The notes: generated by a model not told the origin, from the letters alone. 64,000 nucleotides of DNA from Cytobacillus solani (GCF_001420595.1 NZ_LJIX01000006.1:1615361-1679360), one strand, 5' to 3'; counted from the first letter of the stretch, positions 41,036 to 51,111 are shown. Program-made: numbers and translations.

Positions 41036-42730
41036 ATGAGTTTTACTAATTATACATATACTCGTCCTAATATGGATGAGATCAGCAGACAATTTGAAGC
41101 AGCGATTAAGAAGTTTAGTGAAGCGTCTTCAGCAGATGCGCAAAATCAAGTAATGAAAGAAATCAATGATATTCGAAATGACGTAGGTACGATGTTCAAC
41201 CTCTGTTATATTCGCCATTCAATTGATACCAATGATGAGTTTTATAAAGCAGAACAGGATTATATGGATGAAATTCAGCCTGTTATTGAAGGGTTTGTAA
41301 CAAGATATGCTGAAGAACTAGTTAAATCTGCTTTTCGCTCGGAGTTAGAGGAGAAGTGGGGAAGTCAATTATTTGCTTTGGCTGAAGCACAATTGAAGGC
41401 TTTCTCACCAGAAATTGTGCCTTTACTGCAAAAGGAAAATAAACTTTCATCTGATTATACAAAATTAATTGCCTCAGCAAAAATTGATTTTGAAGGGGAA
41501 GAACGTACGCTTGCCCAAATGGAACCATTTGCAGAATCTACTGACCGTGATGTAAGAAAGCGAGCAAATGAGGCACGCTTCGGATTTTTAGCCGAAAATG
41601 AGAATGAGCTTGACCGAATCTATGATGAGCTAGTAAAAGTCCGTACGGAAATTGCTCAAAAACTAGGGTATGATAATTTCGTTGAGCTTGCCTATTTGCG
41701 TATGATGCGCACAGATTATGATGCTTCCATGGTGGCGAAATTCCGCGATCAAGTGAAAGAATTTATTGTGCCAATGGCGACAGCGCTAAAAGAACGTCAA
41801 AGAGAGCGTATCGGTTTAGATAAGCTGAAATATTATGATGAAGCCTTTAACTTTAAGACAGGGAATGCTGTACCAAAAGGAAGCCCCGAGTGGATTGTTG
41901 AAAATGGACAAACCATGTACGATGAGCTTTCTAAAGAAACTGGAGAATTTTTCTCCTATATGAGAGAAGAGGAATTAATGGACCTTGTTGCGAAAAAGGG
42001 CAAGGCTGGCGGGGGCTATTGTACATTTATTGAAAATTACAAAGCACCATTTATTTTCTCGAACTTTAATGGGACTTCTGGAGACATCGATGTTCTTACT
42101 CACGAGGCAGGGCATGCCTTCCAGGTATATTCCAGCCGCCATTTTGAAATCCCGGAATACAATTGGCCAACGTATGAGGCATGTGAAATTCATTCAATGA
42201 GTATGGAATTCTTTACATGGCCTTGGATGGAAAAGTTCTTTAAAGAGGACACAGAGAAGTATAAATTTTCCCATTTAAGCAGTGCATTACTATTTCTTCC
42301 ATATGGGGTAGCGGTTGATGAATTCCAGCATTGGGTGTATGAAAATCATACGGCTACACCATCTGAAAGAAAGTCTGCTTGGCGTGAAATTGAGAAGAAA
42401 TATATGCCGCATAAAGATTATGATAGCAATGAATATTTGGAAAATGGCGGTTTCTGGCAGCGCCAAGCACATATTTATAATTCACCATTCTATTATATTG
42501 ATTATACGCTGGCCCAAATTTGTGCCTTCCAATTTTGGAAGCGTTCAAGAGATAATCAGGAAGAGGCGTGGAAAGATTATGTCCACCTTTGCAGTTTAGG
42601 AGGCAGCAAAGCATTTACAGGCCTTGTAAAAGAAGCAAACTTAATTTCTCCATTTGATGAGGGCTGTGTAGAGTCGGTTGTTGGGGTTATTGAAAGCTGG
42701 TTAAACTCGGTGAATGATAAAGAATTATAA
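41036..42730 (+). CDS. pepF: Oligoendopeptidase F-type M3 metallopeptidase
   Basis: 564 residues. The zinc site LTHEAGHAFQVY (HExxH) with the downstream glutamate region YEACEIHSMSMEFF is the M3 pattern. The enzyme is cytoplasmic and cleaves short peptides; PepF-type enzymes take part in peptide turnover. The ATG follows AAGGGGGC. It interrupts the mhqR-clpE order known from B. subtilis, where motAB stand instead. Confidence 0.92.
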   Translation: MSFTNYTYTRPNMDEISRQFEAAIKKFSEASSADAQNQVMKEINDIRNDVGTMFNLCYIRHSIDTNDEFYKAEQDYMDEIQPVIEGFVTRYAEELVKSAFRSELEEKWGSQLFALAEAQLKAFSPEIVPLLQKENKLSSDYTKLIASAKIDFEGEERTLAQMEPFAESTDRDVRKRANEARFGFLAENENELDRIYDELVKVRTEIAQKLGYDNFVELAYLRMMRTDYDASMVAKFRDQVKEFIVPMATALKERQRERIGLDKLKYYDEAFNFKTGNAVPKGSPEWIVENGQTMYDELSKETGEFFSYMREEELMDLVAKKGKAGGGYCTFIENYKAPFIFSNFNGTSGDIDVLTHEAGHAFQVYSSRHFEIPEYNWPTYEACEIHSMSMEFFTWPWMEKFFKEDTEKYKFSHLSSALLFLPYGVAVDEFQHWVYENHTATPSERKSAWREIEKKYMPHKDYDSNEYLENGGFWQRQAHIYNSPFYYIDYTLAQICAFQFWKRSRDNQEEAWKDYVHLCSLGGSKAFTGLVKEANLISPFDEGCVESVVGVIESWLNSVNDKEL

Positions 42731-42763
42731 AAAAAGGTCTGGGAGTGTTCCCAGACCTTTTCC
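42731..42763. terminator. Bidirectional terminator between pepF and clpE
   Basis: AAAGGTCTGGGA pairs with TCCCAGACCTTT around GTGT, with A and T runs on both sides; it serves both converging genes. Confidence 0.9.
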
Positions 42764-42776
42764 TTATTTAATATGC

Positions 42777-44933
42777 TTATGGAAGTAACTGAATCTTTAT
42801 TTCCCCATCCTGAAGAACGGCATGAAGCGGTTGTTCACCATGATGATCGATAATAAAATCAGCTAATTTATCCTCTAATTGATCTTGAATCACTCTTCTT
42901 AATGGGCGAGCCCCAAAGGCAGGGTGATATCCAAGCTCAGCTAGCGTTTCCTTCACATCTTCTGTAACCAAAAGCTGGATGTTTTGTTCGTCCAATGTTC
43001 CTTGAAGTTCTTTTAGCATCAGCTCGACAATCTCCAGTAAATGTTCCTTTTCAAGCGATTTAAACTCGATAATGCTGTCAAATCGGTTTAAGAACTCTGG
43101 TTTAAAGAAATTTCCTAAGGAGTCTAAAATACTAGCTTCTTTCATTACTTCGCTGTTCATCGCAAATCCGACATGAATTTCCTTGTGCTGAACACCTGCA
43201 TTGCTTGTCATGATAATGACAGTATCTTTAAAGCTGACTGTTCGGCCTTGGCTATCAGTTAATCTTCCATCCTCAAGAATTTGCAGGAACATATGCTGAA
43301 CATCTGGATGCGCCTTTTCAATTTCATCTAGAAGAATAATGCTATAAGGATTACGGCGAACCTTTTCTGTCAATTGGCCAGCTTCTTCATGTCCAACATA
43401 TCCTGGCGGTGAACCAATTATTTTTGAAACACTATGCTTTTCCATATACTCACTCATATCGAGGCGAATCATAGTGTCTTTTGAACCAAATAGTTCTTCT
43501 GCAAGTGTTTTTGTCAGCTCAGTTTTCCCGACACCTGTTGGACCAACAAATAGGAAGGATCCAATCGGACGATTTTTTGCTTTTAACCCGGCACGGCTTC
43601 TGCGGATTGCCTTTGTTACTTTTTGAACCGCTTCTTGTTGTCCAATTACCTTTTGTGACAGATTTGCCTCAAGATTTTGCATTTTCGCTTGCTCATCATC
43701 CATTAGCTTGCCAACAGGAATTCCAGTTTTCTTTTCAATGATTTCCTGAATATGTTTGACTTCAACAACTGGACGTGAGGAATGATCCTTTTTGTTTAAG
43801 GCTTTCTCAAGCTTTATTTCTTCTTCACGAAGTTTAGCTGCTTCCTCGTATTTTTCTTCTTTTAAAACAATCTCTTTTTGCTTACTAATTTCATTTAATC
43901 GTTCTTCAATTTGTTCGGATGGTGTAGTGTCAGAAATTAGATTAAGCTTAGAGCCTGCTTCATCCATTAGATCAATCGCCTTATCAGGAAGGAACCGATC
44001 CTGAATATAGCGGCTGGACAATTGGACACAGGCACGAATGGCCTCATCTGTAAAGGCTACTTCATGATAATCTTCGTATTTTGATTGAAGACCTTTAAGA
44101 ATGTTTATGGCTTCCTTTTCAGTTGGCTCCTGTACATAGACTGGCTGGAATCGGCGCTCAAGCGCAGGATCTTTCTCAATTTGGCGGTATTCTTTTAAGG
44201 TAGTTGCCCCAACAACTTGAAGTTCTCCTCTTGCTAAGGCAGGTTTAAGAATATTTCCGGCATCCATTGATCCTTCGGCAGAGCCCGCGCCTACTAGTAA
44301 ATGAATTTCATCAATAAAGAGAATAATATTCTTTCTTTCTTGTAATTCACTAATTAATTGTTTCATTCTTTCTTCAAATTGACCGCGAATACCTGTATTT
44401 GCAACTAGAGAAGCCACATCAAGCAAATAGACTTCCTTGTTCAATAGTTTTTTCGGTACTTTTCCTTCTGAAATAAGCAGAGCAAGTCCTTCAGCAATTG
44501 CTGTTTTCCCAACACCAGGTTCTCCGATTAATACAGGATTATTTTTATTTCTTCTATTTAATATTTCAATTACACGGCTGACTTCCTCGTTCCGCCCGAT
44601 GACAGGATCAATTAAGCCTGAACCTGCTAGCTGAGTTAAGTTCCGTCCAAATTGATCAATAAAACCTCCAGAGCGCTTATTGTTCTTTTTATTTTCCGTT
44701 GAACGCTGATTTTCTATTGAACCTTGAGAAGGCATCATTTGTTGAAAGAAATGTTCAAATGGCATTTGATTGAAGTTTGAAAAGCCGCTCAAATTAGAAC
44801 CAAAGGAGGTGCCAATCTTAGTTTTTTCTTCTTGATAGCAGCTTTGGCAAAGAAGTAGATTATTCTCTATTCCGTTCATGTTTACTCTAAATTTAATATT
44901 GGCTTCGTTTTGCTGACATTTTTGACAAAGCAT
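42777..44933 (-). CDS. clpE: ATP-dependent Clp protease ATPase ClpE
   Basis: 718 residues. The N-terminal zinc finger ([13 protein letters not shown] ... CQSCYQEE) distinguishes ClpE from ClpC. Two AAA+ modules follow with Walker [14 protein letters not shown] and [13 protein letters not shown], separated by a UVR-like segment ([14 protein letters not shown]). The protein unfolds damaged proteins for ClpP after heat stress. Two CtsR operators lie just upstream, the known way of clpE control. Confidence 0.96.
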   Translation of the reverse strand: MLCQKCQQNEANIKFRVNMNGIENNLLLCQSCYQEEKTKIGTSFGSNLSGFSNFNQMPFEHFFQQMMPSQGSIENQRSTENKKNNKRSGGFIDQFGRNLTQLAGSGLIDPVIGRNEEVSRVIEILNRRNKNNPVLIGEPGVGKTAIAEGLALLISEGKVPKKLLNKEVYLLDVASLVANTGIRGQFEERMKQLISELQERKNIILFIDEIHLLVGAGSAEGSMDAGNILKPALARGELQVVGATTLKEYRQIEKDPALERRFQPVYVQEPTEKEAINILKGLQSKYEDYHEVAFTDEAIRACVQLSSRYIQDRFLPDKAIDLMDEAGSKLNLISDTTPSEQIEERLNEISKQKEIVLKEEKYEEAAKLREEEIKLEKALNKKDHSSRPVVEVKHIQEIIEKKTGIPVGKLMDDEQAKMQNLEANLSQKVIGQQEAVQKVTKAIRRSRAGLKAKNRPIGSFLFVGPTGVGKTELTKTLAEELFGSKDTMIRLDMSEYMEKHSVSKIIGSPPGYVGHEEAGQLTEKVRRNPYSIILLDEIEKAHPDVQHMFLQILEDGRLTDSQGRTVSFKDTVIIMTSNAGVQHKEIHVGFAMNSEVMKEASILDSLGNFFKPEFLNRFDSIIEFKSLEKEHLLEIVELMLKELQGTLDEQNIQLLVTEDVKETLAELGYHPAFGARPLRRVIQDQLEDKLADFIIDHHGEQPLHAVLQDGEIKIQLLP

Positions 44934-44959
44934 TTGAAAACCCTCCTATAATATTTGAC

Positions 44960-44976
44960 TTTGACTATATTTGACT
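44960..44976 (-). promoter_or_regulatory. CtsR box 1 of clpE
   Basis: On the minus strand AGTCAAATATAGTCAAA matches the CtsR operator (RGTCAAA-NAN-RGTCAAA) exactly. It lies 27-43 nt before the clpE ATG. Confidence 0.9.
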
Positions 44977-44993
44977 TTATGAACTCATTATAC

Positions 44994-45010
44994 TTTGACC
45001 TTTTTTGACT
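44994..45010 (-). promoter_or_regulatory. CtsR box 2 of clpE
   Basis: On the minus strand AGTCAAAAAAGGTCAAA is a second exact CtsR heptad repeat, 34 bp further upstream (same spacing start to start). Two boxes agree with the tight CtsR repression known for clpE. Confidence 0.9.
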
Positions 45011-45105
45011 TTCAAGTATTTTGTTTTGGAAATGATTTCAAAATGAAAAAGCTCGTCTTAGTTTGATCTTATGTTCATATATTGGTTGGGAAGGAGGAGA
45101 TTTTA

Positions 45106-46158
45106 GTGAAAACAAACTGGGGTGCAGCCTGTCAAATTGCTGCCGTCTATGTAGGGACGGTAGTCGGTGCCGGGTTTGCAACTGGTCGGGAAATTGTTGA
45201 ATTTTTTTCTCGGTTTGGATTTATCGGTTTCATATCAATTTTAATGAGTGGTTATATATTTATTTTTCTCGGTTCGAAGGGAATGAGAATAGCAGCTCGT
45301 ATTCAGGCAACATCCTATCAGGAATTAAATGAATATTTATTTGGAAGGTTCTTTGGTTCAATCATAAATGTACTCATGCTGTTGATGCTGTTAGGTGTAT
45401 GTGCTGTGATGCTAGCCGGAGCAGGTGCGGTATTTGAGGAGCAATTGGGACTTACGAAGAGTCTAGGAATATTTTTAACGATTGGATTATCCATTATTGT
45501 TATGGTCGTTGGGATTAAAGGCTTGTTTGCAGTCAATACGTTTGTTGTTCCAATGATGATAGCGTTTAGTTTTTTTCTTATGATTCTCTCAATGAAGCTT
45601 CCTAACTTTATGGAACAGCTATTATTTATCCCCTTTGCTGAAGATGGCTGGAAAGCAGTTGTTGCTCCTTTTTCATATGCTGCCCTTAATTTAACATTAG
45701 CCCAAGCTGTTTTAGTGCCGGTAGCAGCAGAAATAAAGGATGATCGGACCATTAAGTGGGGAGGAATTCTTGGAGGGGGAGCTTTAACGATCATTCTTAT
45801 TTCAACTCATATGACATTAGTGATGCTCCCGAATCTTGAAAGCTACGATATTCCGATGGGAGTCATAATGAGGACGGCTGCTTCTTCATTTTTCTGGATT
45901 TATGTATTAATTATATATGGGGAAATATTTACATCGGTTATTGGGAATGTGTTTGGGGTTGAACGGCAGGTGAGAAAGTATATATCAATTCCGAGTATTG
46001 TCACAGTTATGATTATATTTGTCATTTGCTATTTCATCAGTTTTATTAATTATGGGACATTACTATCTTACTTGTATCCTCTTTTCGGTTATATAAGCAT
46101 TATTTTTATTGTTTTATTATGGATGAAGCCTTTTGAAGAAAATAAAGACCCGAAATAG
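45106..46158 (+). CDS. ykvI: YkvI family membrane transporter
   Basis: 350 residues from the GTG at 45106 with AAGGAGGAGA 6 nt upstream. Ten or so membrane helices. The opening AAVYVGTVVGAGFATGREIVEFF is the YkvI hallmark and resembles the unwound helix 1 of sodium-coupled LeuT-type transporters. Substrate unknown. In B. subtilis ykvI also follows clpE. Confidence 0.85.
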   Translation: MKTNWGAACQIAAVYVGTVVGAGFATGREIVEFFSRFGFIGFISILMSGYIFIFLGSKGMRIAARIQATSYQELNEYLFGRFFGSIINVLMLLMLLGVCAVMLAGAGAVFEEQLGLTKSLGIFLTIGLSIIVMVVGIKGLFAVNTFVVPMMIAFSFFLMILSMKLPNFMEQLLFIPFAEDGWKAVVAPFSYAALNLTLAQAVLVPVAAEIKDDRTIKWGGILGGGALTIILISTHMTLVMLPNLESYDIPMGVIMRTAASSFFWIYVLIIYGEIFTSVIGNVFGVERQVRKYISIPSIVTVMIIFVICYFISFINYGTLLSYLYPLFGYISIIFIVLLWMKPFEENKDPK

Positions 46159-46169
46159 TTCGGGTCTTT
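46144..46169 (+). terminator. Terminator of ykvI
   Basis: AAAGACCCGAA pairs with TTCGGGTCTTT across ATAG and covers the ykvI stop codon. Confidence 0.85.
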
Positions 46170-46178
46170 ATCCTAAAG

Positions 46179-46238
46179 TGTCTAGCGTGAGCAGCCTACC
46201 CCCGACGTAGGTGTGATCGAGGTGCTTGCACATTTCTT
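46179..46238 (+). repeat. Degenerate intergenic repeat, copy 1
   Basis: Starts TGTCTAGC, continues with GCAGCCTACC, and ends with GTGATCGAGGTGCTTGCACA then TTTCTT. The copy at 63247-63332 has the same start, a similar GCGGCCTATCG and the same GATAATCAAGGCGCTTGCGC-like end. This resembles a dispersed intergenic repeat common in some Bacillaceae genomes. Its end touches the lipoprotein stop codon. Confidence 0.55.
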
Positions 46239-46933
46239 TATTCAGCTTTACCTGCGGCAATTGTTTTACCCATTTGCAGGAAAGCATCTTTGTAATCTGA
46301 ATCTTTTTTCGTGAAAATCGTAAATTTAAAAGGCTTCTCTACGTTTTTAATCATATATGCTGTAACGATATCCTCATCCGTTGAAGTTTCCATTGCGATC
46401 GAATCCTTAAAGAAATCTTCACTTGGCACTTCAATGGTTTCTACTTCTTCGTTGACTGCAGCAAGCTGTGCTTTTGTGTTTTCAACAATTGTGTCCCATT
46501 GCATATCAGTTGGGAGCATTTCTATTCTCATAAATACTTGCCCATCTTCAGATAAATATAGGCTATCTTTATTAGGCTCCTCTGCAGTTAGTTCATATCC
46601 AGGAAGCACATATAATGAATAATTCTGATTATCGCTTTCCTTTAGAATAGCAGTTTCTTCTTTCTTTTCACCATTCTCCTGGTATTGAAGCTTTTGTTCG
46701 GAGCTTCTGGAACTTACACCTTCATTATTTTCATCTAAGCCTGATTCAGCATTTTGGTTTTCGTCTGATTCATTATTATTTGTTGCTTGATTTTCATTTT
46801 GCTCAACCTGTTCAACGTCTTCGGTTGAGGTAGCTCCATTTGATCCGTTGTTATTGTCCTCACTTGTCCCGCATCCAGTAAGAATGACCCCAAGTATACC
46901 TGTTAAAAGAAACCATTTTGCAATTATTTTCAT
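46238..46933 (-). CDS. Lipoprotein with Asn/Glu-rich linker
   Basis: 231 residues from the ATG at 46933 (GGGAGG upstream); an earlier in-frame start at 46957 is less likely. The lipobox is GVILTGC. Residues 22-75 are a low-complexity Asn/Gln/Glu linker, followed by a soluble domain (LYVLPGYELTAEEPN; MRIEMLPTDMQWD) that resembles extracytoplasmic domains of unknown function. It would be fixed to the outer membrane face. Partner genes are not evident. Confidence 0.75.
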   Translation of the reverse strand: MKIIAKWFLLTGILGVILTGCGTSEDNNNGSNGATSTEDVEQVEQNENQATNNNESDENQNAESGLDENNEGVSSRSSEQKLQYQENGEKKEETAILKESDNQNYSLYVLPGYELTAEEPNKDSLYLSEDGQVFMRIEMLPTDMQWDTIVENTKAQLAAVNEEVETIEVPSEDFFKDSIAMETSTDEDIVTAYMIKNVEKPFKFTIFTKKDSDYKDAFLQMGKTIAAGKAE

Positions 46934-47076
46934 CTTGTTTACCTCCCGTTGTGACAATTCAATCTTTCAAAAGAGTAGACTTAAAATGTAACAAAAGAGT
47001 TACAATGCTTGTCCCCCTATGATTCATACATTAACATTCCTGCATTTATTCAACAACCTATTTTCATAAATAAGTA

Positions 47077-47754
47077 CTAATAGAACGGAAAAATGAGAAA
47101 TAATAGTAAATCAAATAGTAAGTGGGAAACAATAACGAGCGGCATGCTCTTCTTCCATGAATATAGAAAGCCCCAATAAATCCCTGCAATGAAAGCTGCG
47201 AATGCGAGTATCCAGTGTGTGGAGTATAAATGAACAGACGCATAAAGTATGGATGACAGGAAAATACCAGCAGGAATCGATGTAAATTTCAAAAGTCTTT
47301 TTTGGACAAAACCTCGCCAAAAAATTTCCTCTCCGGGTACAGCAATTAATATGAGAACAATGTAATGCCAAAGCAAAGTAGGTGAATATCGTCCATATAA
47401 TTTAGAAATTTCTTTTGTAAAAGGGAGATTCAGCAGCTCAAATAAGCTGTTCCCAACCCAAAATATACCGTATAGAAGAATTCCTGATAGGGCTCCATAT
47501 AAAATATAGGAAAAAAATGACAATTGATCCTCTACTTCTTCATTTAAAATGGAATAACTTATTAAAAACAAAAGTGACGCTGTGAAAATATACCAAAATA
47601 CAGCTTTGTCTTGAAAAGTAAAATACATTAATACATGTGCTAATAGTAACCCGATTATAAGTCGAAAATCGGTTGTAAGTTTCTTCAACCGTACAAACCC
47701 CTTTCTAATACTCCTCCTGTGCAAGTTAGAACCTCTATTTTTCTGTGTTAACAT
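47077..47754 (-). CDS. CPBP-family intramembrane metalloprotease
   Basis: Up to 225 residues with six or more membrane helices. The motifs PGEEIFWRGFVQ (EExxxR), ASVHL and VSHLLFD are the CPBP (Abi) signature. Members cleave membrane-bound prenyl or bacteriocin-related substrates or have immunity roles. The start is uncertain: ATG 47754 has only a weak ribosome binding site, while TTG 47688 follows AAAGGGG and gives 203 residues. Confidence 0.85.
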   Translation of the reverse strand: MLTQKNRGSNLHRRSIRKGFVRLKKLTTDFRLIIGLLLAHVLMYFTFQDKAVFWYIFTASLLFLISYSILNEEVEDQLSFFSYILYGALSGILLYGIFWVGNSLFELLNLPFTKEISKLYGRYSPTLLWHYIVLILIAVPGEEIFWRGFVQKRLLKFTSIPAGIFLSSILYASVHLYSTHWILAFAAFIAGIYWGFLYSWKKSMPLVIVSHLLFDLLLFLIFPFY

Positions 47755-47871
47755 TCCTATTTTAACAAAAAGAAAACTTGAAATGGAAGGGAAAAGGTCA
47801 TTCGTGAAATTTCCAACATTAAAATGGTCAAAAAATGTTCATCCTATTAATGAATTGAAAGGGGTGAGAAC

Positions 47872-47982
47872 GTGACGAGAAATAAACGTGAAAAAGAACG
47901 TGCTTGGACAGTAAGAAAGCAAGAACAAAACCCTCATGGGAAGGTAAAATCTTTAAAAGAGCTTTCTCGTGATAAGGAGTAG
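47872..47982 (+). CDS. Very small conserved protein (DUF6254-like)
   Basis: 36 residues, GTG start after AAAGGGGTGAG. The sequence contains RKQEQNPHGKVKSLKELS and is otherwise very basic. Short proteins with this 'QNPHGKVKSL' core recur in Bacillaceae. Function unknown. A terminator hairpin follows within 25 nt, which supports a real transcript. Confidence 0.7.
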   Translation: MTRNKREKERAWTVRKQEQNPHGKVKSLKELSRDKE

Positions 47983-48006
47983 ATTGCAAAGCTTGCTATA
48001 AAAAAT

Positions 48007-48031
48007 AAAAAGCAGCGTAATGCTGCTTTTT
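48007..48031. terminator. Hairpin after the small gene at 47872
   Basis: AAAAAGCAGC pairs with GCTGCTTTTT across GTAAT; it can work on both strands, so it may also end the ykvS transcript. Confidence 0.85.
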
Positions 48032-48062
48032 ATTAGAATTTTGTATGCGTTTTCAAACCATT

Positions 48063-48251
48063 TTACAAAGAAGCCTCTTTAATTACTTTATAGTTTTTAT
48101 GATTAACGACCGTTCGTTGTTCCAGTTCAAGATCGCGGTAATTATCCATATAGGATAAATCGACAATAACAGAATTTTCGTTTACCTTCTCGACAATCCC
48201 TTGTAAACCTTCACGAAATTCAATGATGTTGCCAACCTCTGCTCTCTTCAA
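48063..48251 (-). CDS. ykvS: YkvS-like protein (DUF2187)
   Basis: 62 residues. The protein is a small KOW/SH3-like beta unit: GNIIEFREGLQGIVEKVNENSVIVDL, then TVVNHKNYKVI, the DUF2187 pattern. Members are widespread in Bacillaceae and of unknown function. AGGAGAGAGG precedes the start. ykvS lies in the same part of the B. subtilis map. Confidence 0.85.
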   Translation of the reverse strand: MKRAEVGNIIEFREGLQGIVEKVNENSVIVDLSYMDNYRDLELEQRTVVNHKNYKVIKEASL

Positions 48252-48471
48252 ATGCCTCTCTCCTTTTCATCATTAGTTCAATAAAATGATTACTAACAGT
48301 TTGCACTAATTTTATTCATTCGTAAAGAATAATGTGTTTTTTTGTATTATTTTTCAAAATCCTGACAAAATTTTGCTCATACGGAAGATATTAATTTCAA
48401 GAAAGAGGGGTTACACGTTAATGAAATTGCGATAAAATGAAGTGTAAATATATATGTAAAGGTGTATAGAA

Positions 48472-48666
48472 ATGAAAGAAGAACACATACAAGAAGTATT
48501 GGATAAATTAAAGAACGGTGAGCTGACGGAATACTATGTTTCTAAGGAGGATTTTCTTCCTGTTCGAAATGTGCTTGTTAAACGGGCAGATTTTAAAAAT
48601 TTCAGGGGAATCGCTAAAAGGGGTGGAGCTGTCCTCTATAGATATATGGAAACACCGCGGAGTTAA
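48472..48666 (+). CDS. Small conserved protein, unknown
   Basis: 64 residues. The N-terminal helix (EEHIQEVLDKLKNGEL) is followed by a basic, aromatic part (FRGIAKRGGAVLYRYM). Such a pattern suggests nucleic-acid or membrane contact but I cannot name a family. AAAGGTG precedes the ATG. A candidate hydrophobic micro-frame follows at 48704. Confidence 0.6.
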   Translation: MKEEHIQEVLDKLKNGELTEYYVSKEDFLPVRNVLVKRADFKNFRGIAKRGGAVLYRYMETPRS

Positions 48667-48977
48667 TAAGTTGTTCTAATGGAAAAGACACTGCCAGCAG
48701 ATTATGATGCTATCTTTAGCCGTCATGATCATTATAGGAAATGAAGCATTGGCTGTTGTTACTGCAATTGGTGCAACATTAACTAGATTAGGTATATTGG
48801 CGTTTGTTTGAAATATATGAAGAATTGGAAAGTATAAAAAGGAGAGAGCACCTAGGATTTTTATCTAGGTGTTCTCCTTTTTTTTCCTATCGTAAATAAT
48901 TGTATTTTTAATTTTCAAAAAAGGAGAAAATACTATATATTAATGTTAGTGGAAAAATAATCCTACTAGGAGGGACT
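48667..48977. other. 311-bp region before the moxR operon, with a hydrophobic micro-frame
   Basis: The frame 48704-48811 would code for 35 residues, almost all hydrophobic (MLSLAVMIIIGNEALAVV), but lacks a good ribosome binding site, so it may be a gene remnant or a chance frame. A strong terminator (48841-48886) follows. Otherwise nothing is visible. Confidence 0.35.
48841..48886 (+). terminator. Strong terminator before moxR
   Basis: GGAGAGAGCACCTAG pairs with CTAGGTGTTCTCC with small mismatches and is followed by TTTTTTTT. Confidence 0.9.
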
Positions 48978-49913
48978 ATGAAAGACTTAGAAAATCTTCA
49001 AGCGGAAATTAGAAAGGTAATGATAGGAAAAGAAAAAGAGGTTGAACTTTTTGTTATTTCATTATTATTTAACGGTCATATTTTAATGGAAAGTGTACCT
49101 GGAACCGGAAAAACAATGCTGGCTAAAACATTTGCGAACACAATGAATGGGGCATTTTCAAGAATTCAATTTACACCAGATGTATTGCCAAGTGATGTAA
49201 CTGGAATCCAATTTTTTAATCCAAAGAAACAGGAATTTGAATTTAAACCCGGTCCGATTATTGCTAATGTTGTCCTTGCGGATGAAATCAACCGGGCTAC
49301 TCCAAGAACACAATCGAGTTTGCTTGAGGTGATGGAGGAAAAGCAAGTGACTATTGATGGACATACGATCCCTGTTTCTGATCCATTTATGGTTATAGCA
49401 ACACAAAACCCCGTTGAATCACAGCAAGGGACATTTCCACTGCCGGTCGCCCAATTGGACCGTTTCTTTATGAAGCTATCGATGAGATATCCAACCTTTG
49501 AGGAAGAGCGGGAAATGCTCCAAATCTCTAGGAGGGGGAATCAAGCTAAAGAGGTGTCGGCAATAGTAACAAGTGTCGACATTGAAAAAATGAGAAACCA
49601 AGTAAAAGAAATTAGCGTAAATGATGAGGTTGAATCCTATTTACTTCAGATTGTAAGAAAGACGAGAGAACATCCTTCGATTGAATTAGGTGTCAGTCCG
49701 AGAGGAGCATTAGCCTTAATGAAGGCAGCTCAGGGAAAAGCATTTTTAGAAGGAAGGACATATGTGATACCCAATGACATTAAAGAGATGATTCCATATG
49801 TTTTAAGCCATAGGATTTTCTTAACGACTGAAGGGTCACTGACAAAAACGCCTGAAAAAGTTCTTGAAGAAGTGATTGAATCAGTCCCAGTTCCAGTTGA
49901 AGCAGGAGCTTAA
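48978..49913 (+). CDS. MoxR-type AAA+ ATPase (YeaC-like)
   Basis: 311 residues. Walker A ESVPGTGKTMLAKTF, Walker B VVLADEINRATPRTQ, and the MoxR segments VIATQNPVESQQGTFPLP and SPRGALALMKAA. These chaperone-type ATPases act with DUF58/von Willebrand-type partners in assembling or activating membrane and metal-centre proteins. AGGAGGGAC precedes the ATG. The DUF58 gene follows with no gap, the common pairing. Confidence 0.92.
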   Translation: MKDLENLQAEIRKVMIGKEKEVELFVISLLFNGHILMESVPGTGKTMLAKTFANTMNGAFSRIQFTPDVLPSDVTGIQFFNPKKQEFEFKPGPIIANVVLADEINRATPRTQSSLLEVMEEKQVTIDGHTIPVSDPFMVIATQNPVESQQGTFPLPVAQLDRFFMKLSMRYPTFEEEREMLQISRRGNQAKEVSAIVTSVDIEKMRNQVKEISVNDEVESYLLQIVRKTREHPSIELGVSPRGALALMKAAQGKAFLEGRTYVIPNDIKEMIPYVLSHRIFLTTEGSLTKTPEKVLEEVIESVPVPVEAGA

Positions 49914-49914
49914 T

Positions 49915-51111
49915 ATGGAATGGGAAAAATATTCAGTAGAAGATAATTCTTTATCGATTACAGGGGTATTGGCCACAATTTTATTTTTTGCTAGTTTCTA
50001 TTTTCAATCCTGGCTTGTTTTCTTAACCGCGGTAATGATATTGATTTTCATCTTTGCTAATTCATTTTATTTAAAACATATAGGTAAACATCTTTATTTT
50101 GAAAATACGTTACAGAGAAATAAATTTTTCCCGGAAGAAAAAGGGGAGTGGGTGTTAACGTTTGCAAATAAAGGATATCCAATTATGAAAGGGAATGTAC
50201 GTATTTATTTTGATGATAATGTCGAACCAATAGATGGATTTGGGCAGAAGAGGTCCGGACAATTTGAGTTAAATATCCCTTTTTCACTGAATTATAATCA
50301 GATTAGTACGCTTAAGATTCCTTTTACAACGAGAAAAAGAGGAGTTGCGAAGATTAGAAGAATCGAATGGCATATCCCGCATTTTTTCGGTCTTGGAGAA
50401 ACGGTTTTGGAATATAAGAGCTTAGTCATGCAAGAGGCTCTCATTTATCCATTGCCAATCCCGGTCATAAATATGCGTTCATTCCTTTCCGCTCGTCCTG
50501 GGGAATCATTTGTTTCACATTCTTTATATGAGGATTACTTATCACCTGCTGGTACGAGAGAGTATGTATATTCTGATAGCTTCAAAAGAATCAATTGGAA
50601 GGCAAGTGCGAAAATGCAAACATTGCAGACAAAAGTTTTTGATAGTGTTGCAGAGGTGGGCTGGCATTTGTCGCTTAACTTAGCAGATAAACACGCGATT
50701 ACGAATAAGCTCGAACAATTATTAAGCAGTGTGGCAGAATTGGCTTATTTTTTTACGAAGCAAAATATCCCGTATTCTCTTTGTATTAATATGCGATTCG
50801 CAGGGACAATCCCTTTTTACTATATTCCTGCTGGCTCAGGCAAAGAGCAGCTGCAAAAAGTTCTTGAGGCGCTGGCAATAGTTGATCAACAACCATCTAT
50901 TTATCCTTATGAAAAAATGCTGTCTTTTTATTATCATCACTTGGCCCCCCAGCCTTATCATATTCACGGGGGGGAAAGTTCACCCCGTTCGGAGGAATTA
51001 TTCAGCTTAATCCAAAAAAGAGGAGCAACCCTGTTAGAGCTTTATCCGAATGACAAGGATGCGGTGCTTAAGTTAAAGCAATCCCTAGTGTATGAGGGGG
51101 TGGCGAGATGA
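49915..51111 (+). CDS. DUF58 membrane protein (YeaD-like)
   Basis: 398 residues from the ATG at 49915 after GCAGGAGC; the in-frame start at 49876 inside moxR is less likely. Two membrane helices at residues 20-62 are followed by a cytoplasmic part with the DUF58 motif DYLSPAGTREYVYSDSFKRINWKASAKM. The downstream part resembles a von Willebrand-like domain with degenerate metal site. Works with the MoxR ATPase. Overlaps the next gene by 4 nt. Confidence 0.85.
   Translation: MEWEKYSVEDNSLSITGVLATILFFASFYFQSWLVFLTAVMILIFIFANSFYLKHIGKHLYFENTLQRNKFFPEEKGEWVLTFANKGYPIMKGNVRIYFDDNVEPIDGFGQKRSGQFELNIPFSLNYNQISTLKIPFTTRKRGVAKIRRIEWHIPHFFGLGETVLEYKSLVMQEALIYPLPIPVINMRSFLSARPGESFVSHSLYEDYLSPAGTREYVYSDSFKRINWKASAKMQTLQTKVFDSVAEVGWHLSLNLADKHAITNKLEQLLSSVAELAYFFTKQNIPYSLCINMRFAGTIPFYYIPAGSGKEQLQKVLEALAIVDQQPSIYPYEKMLSFYYHHLAPQPYHIHGGESSPRSEELFSLIQKRGATLLELYPNDKDAVLKLKQSLVYEGVAR

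Noticed and set aside
46311-46622. Plus-strand 103-codon frame within the lipoprotein gene
   Set aside because: Antisense shadow of a gene with clear signal peptide and lipobox.
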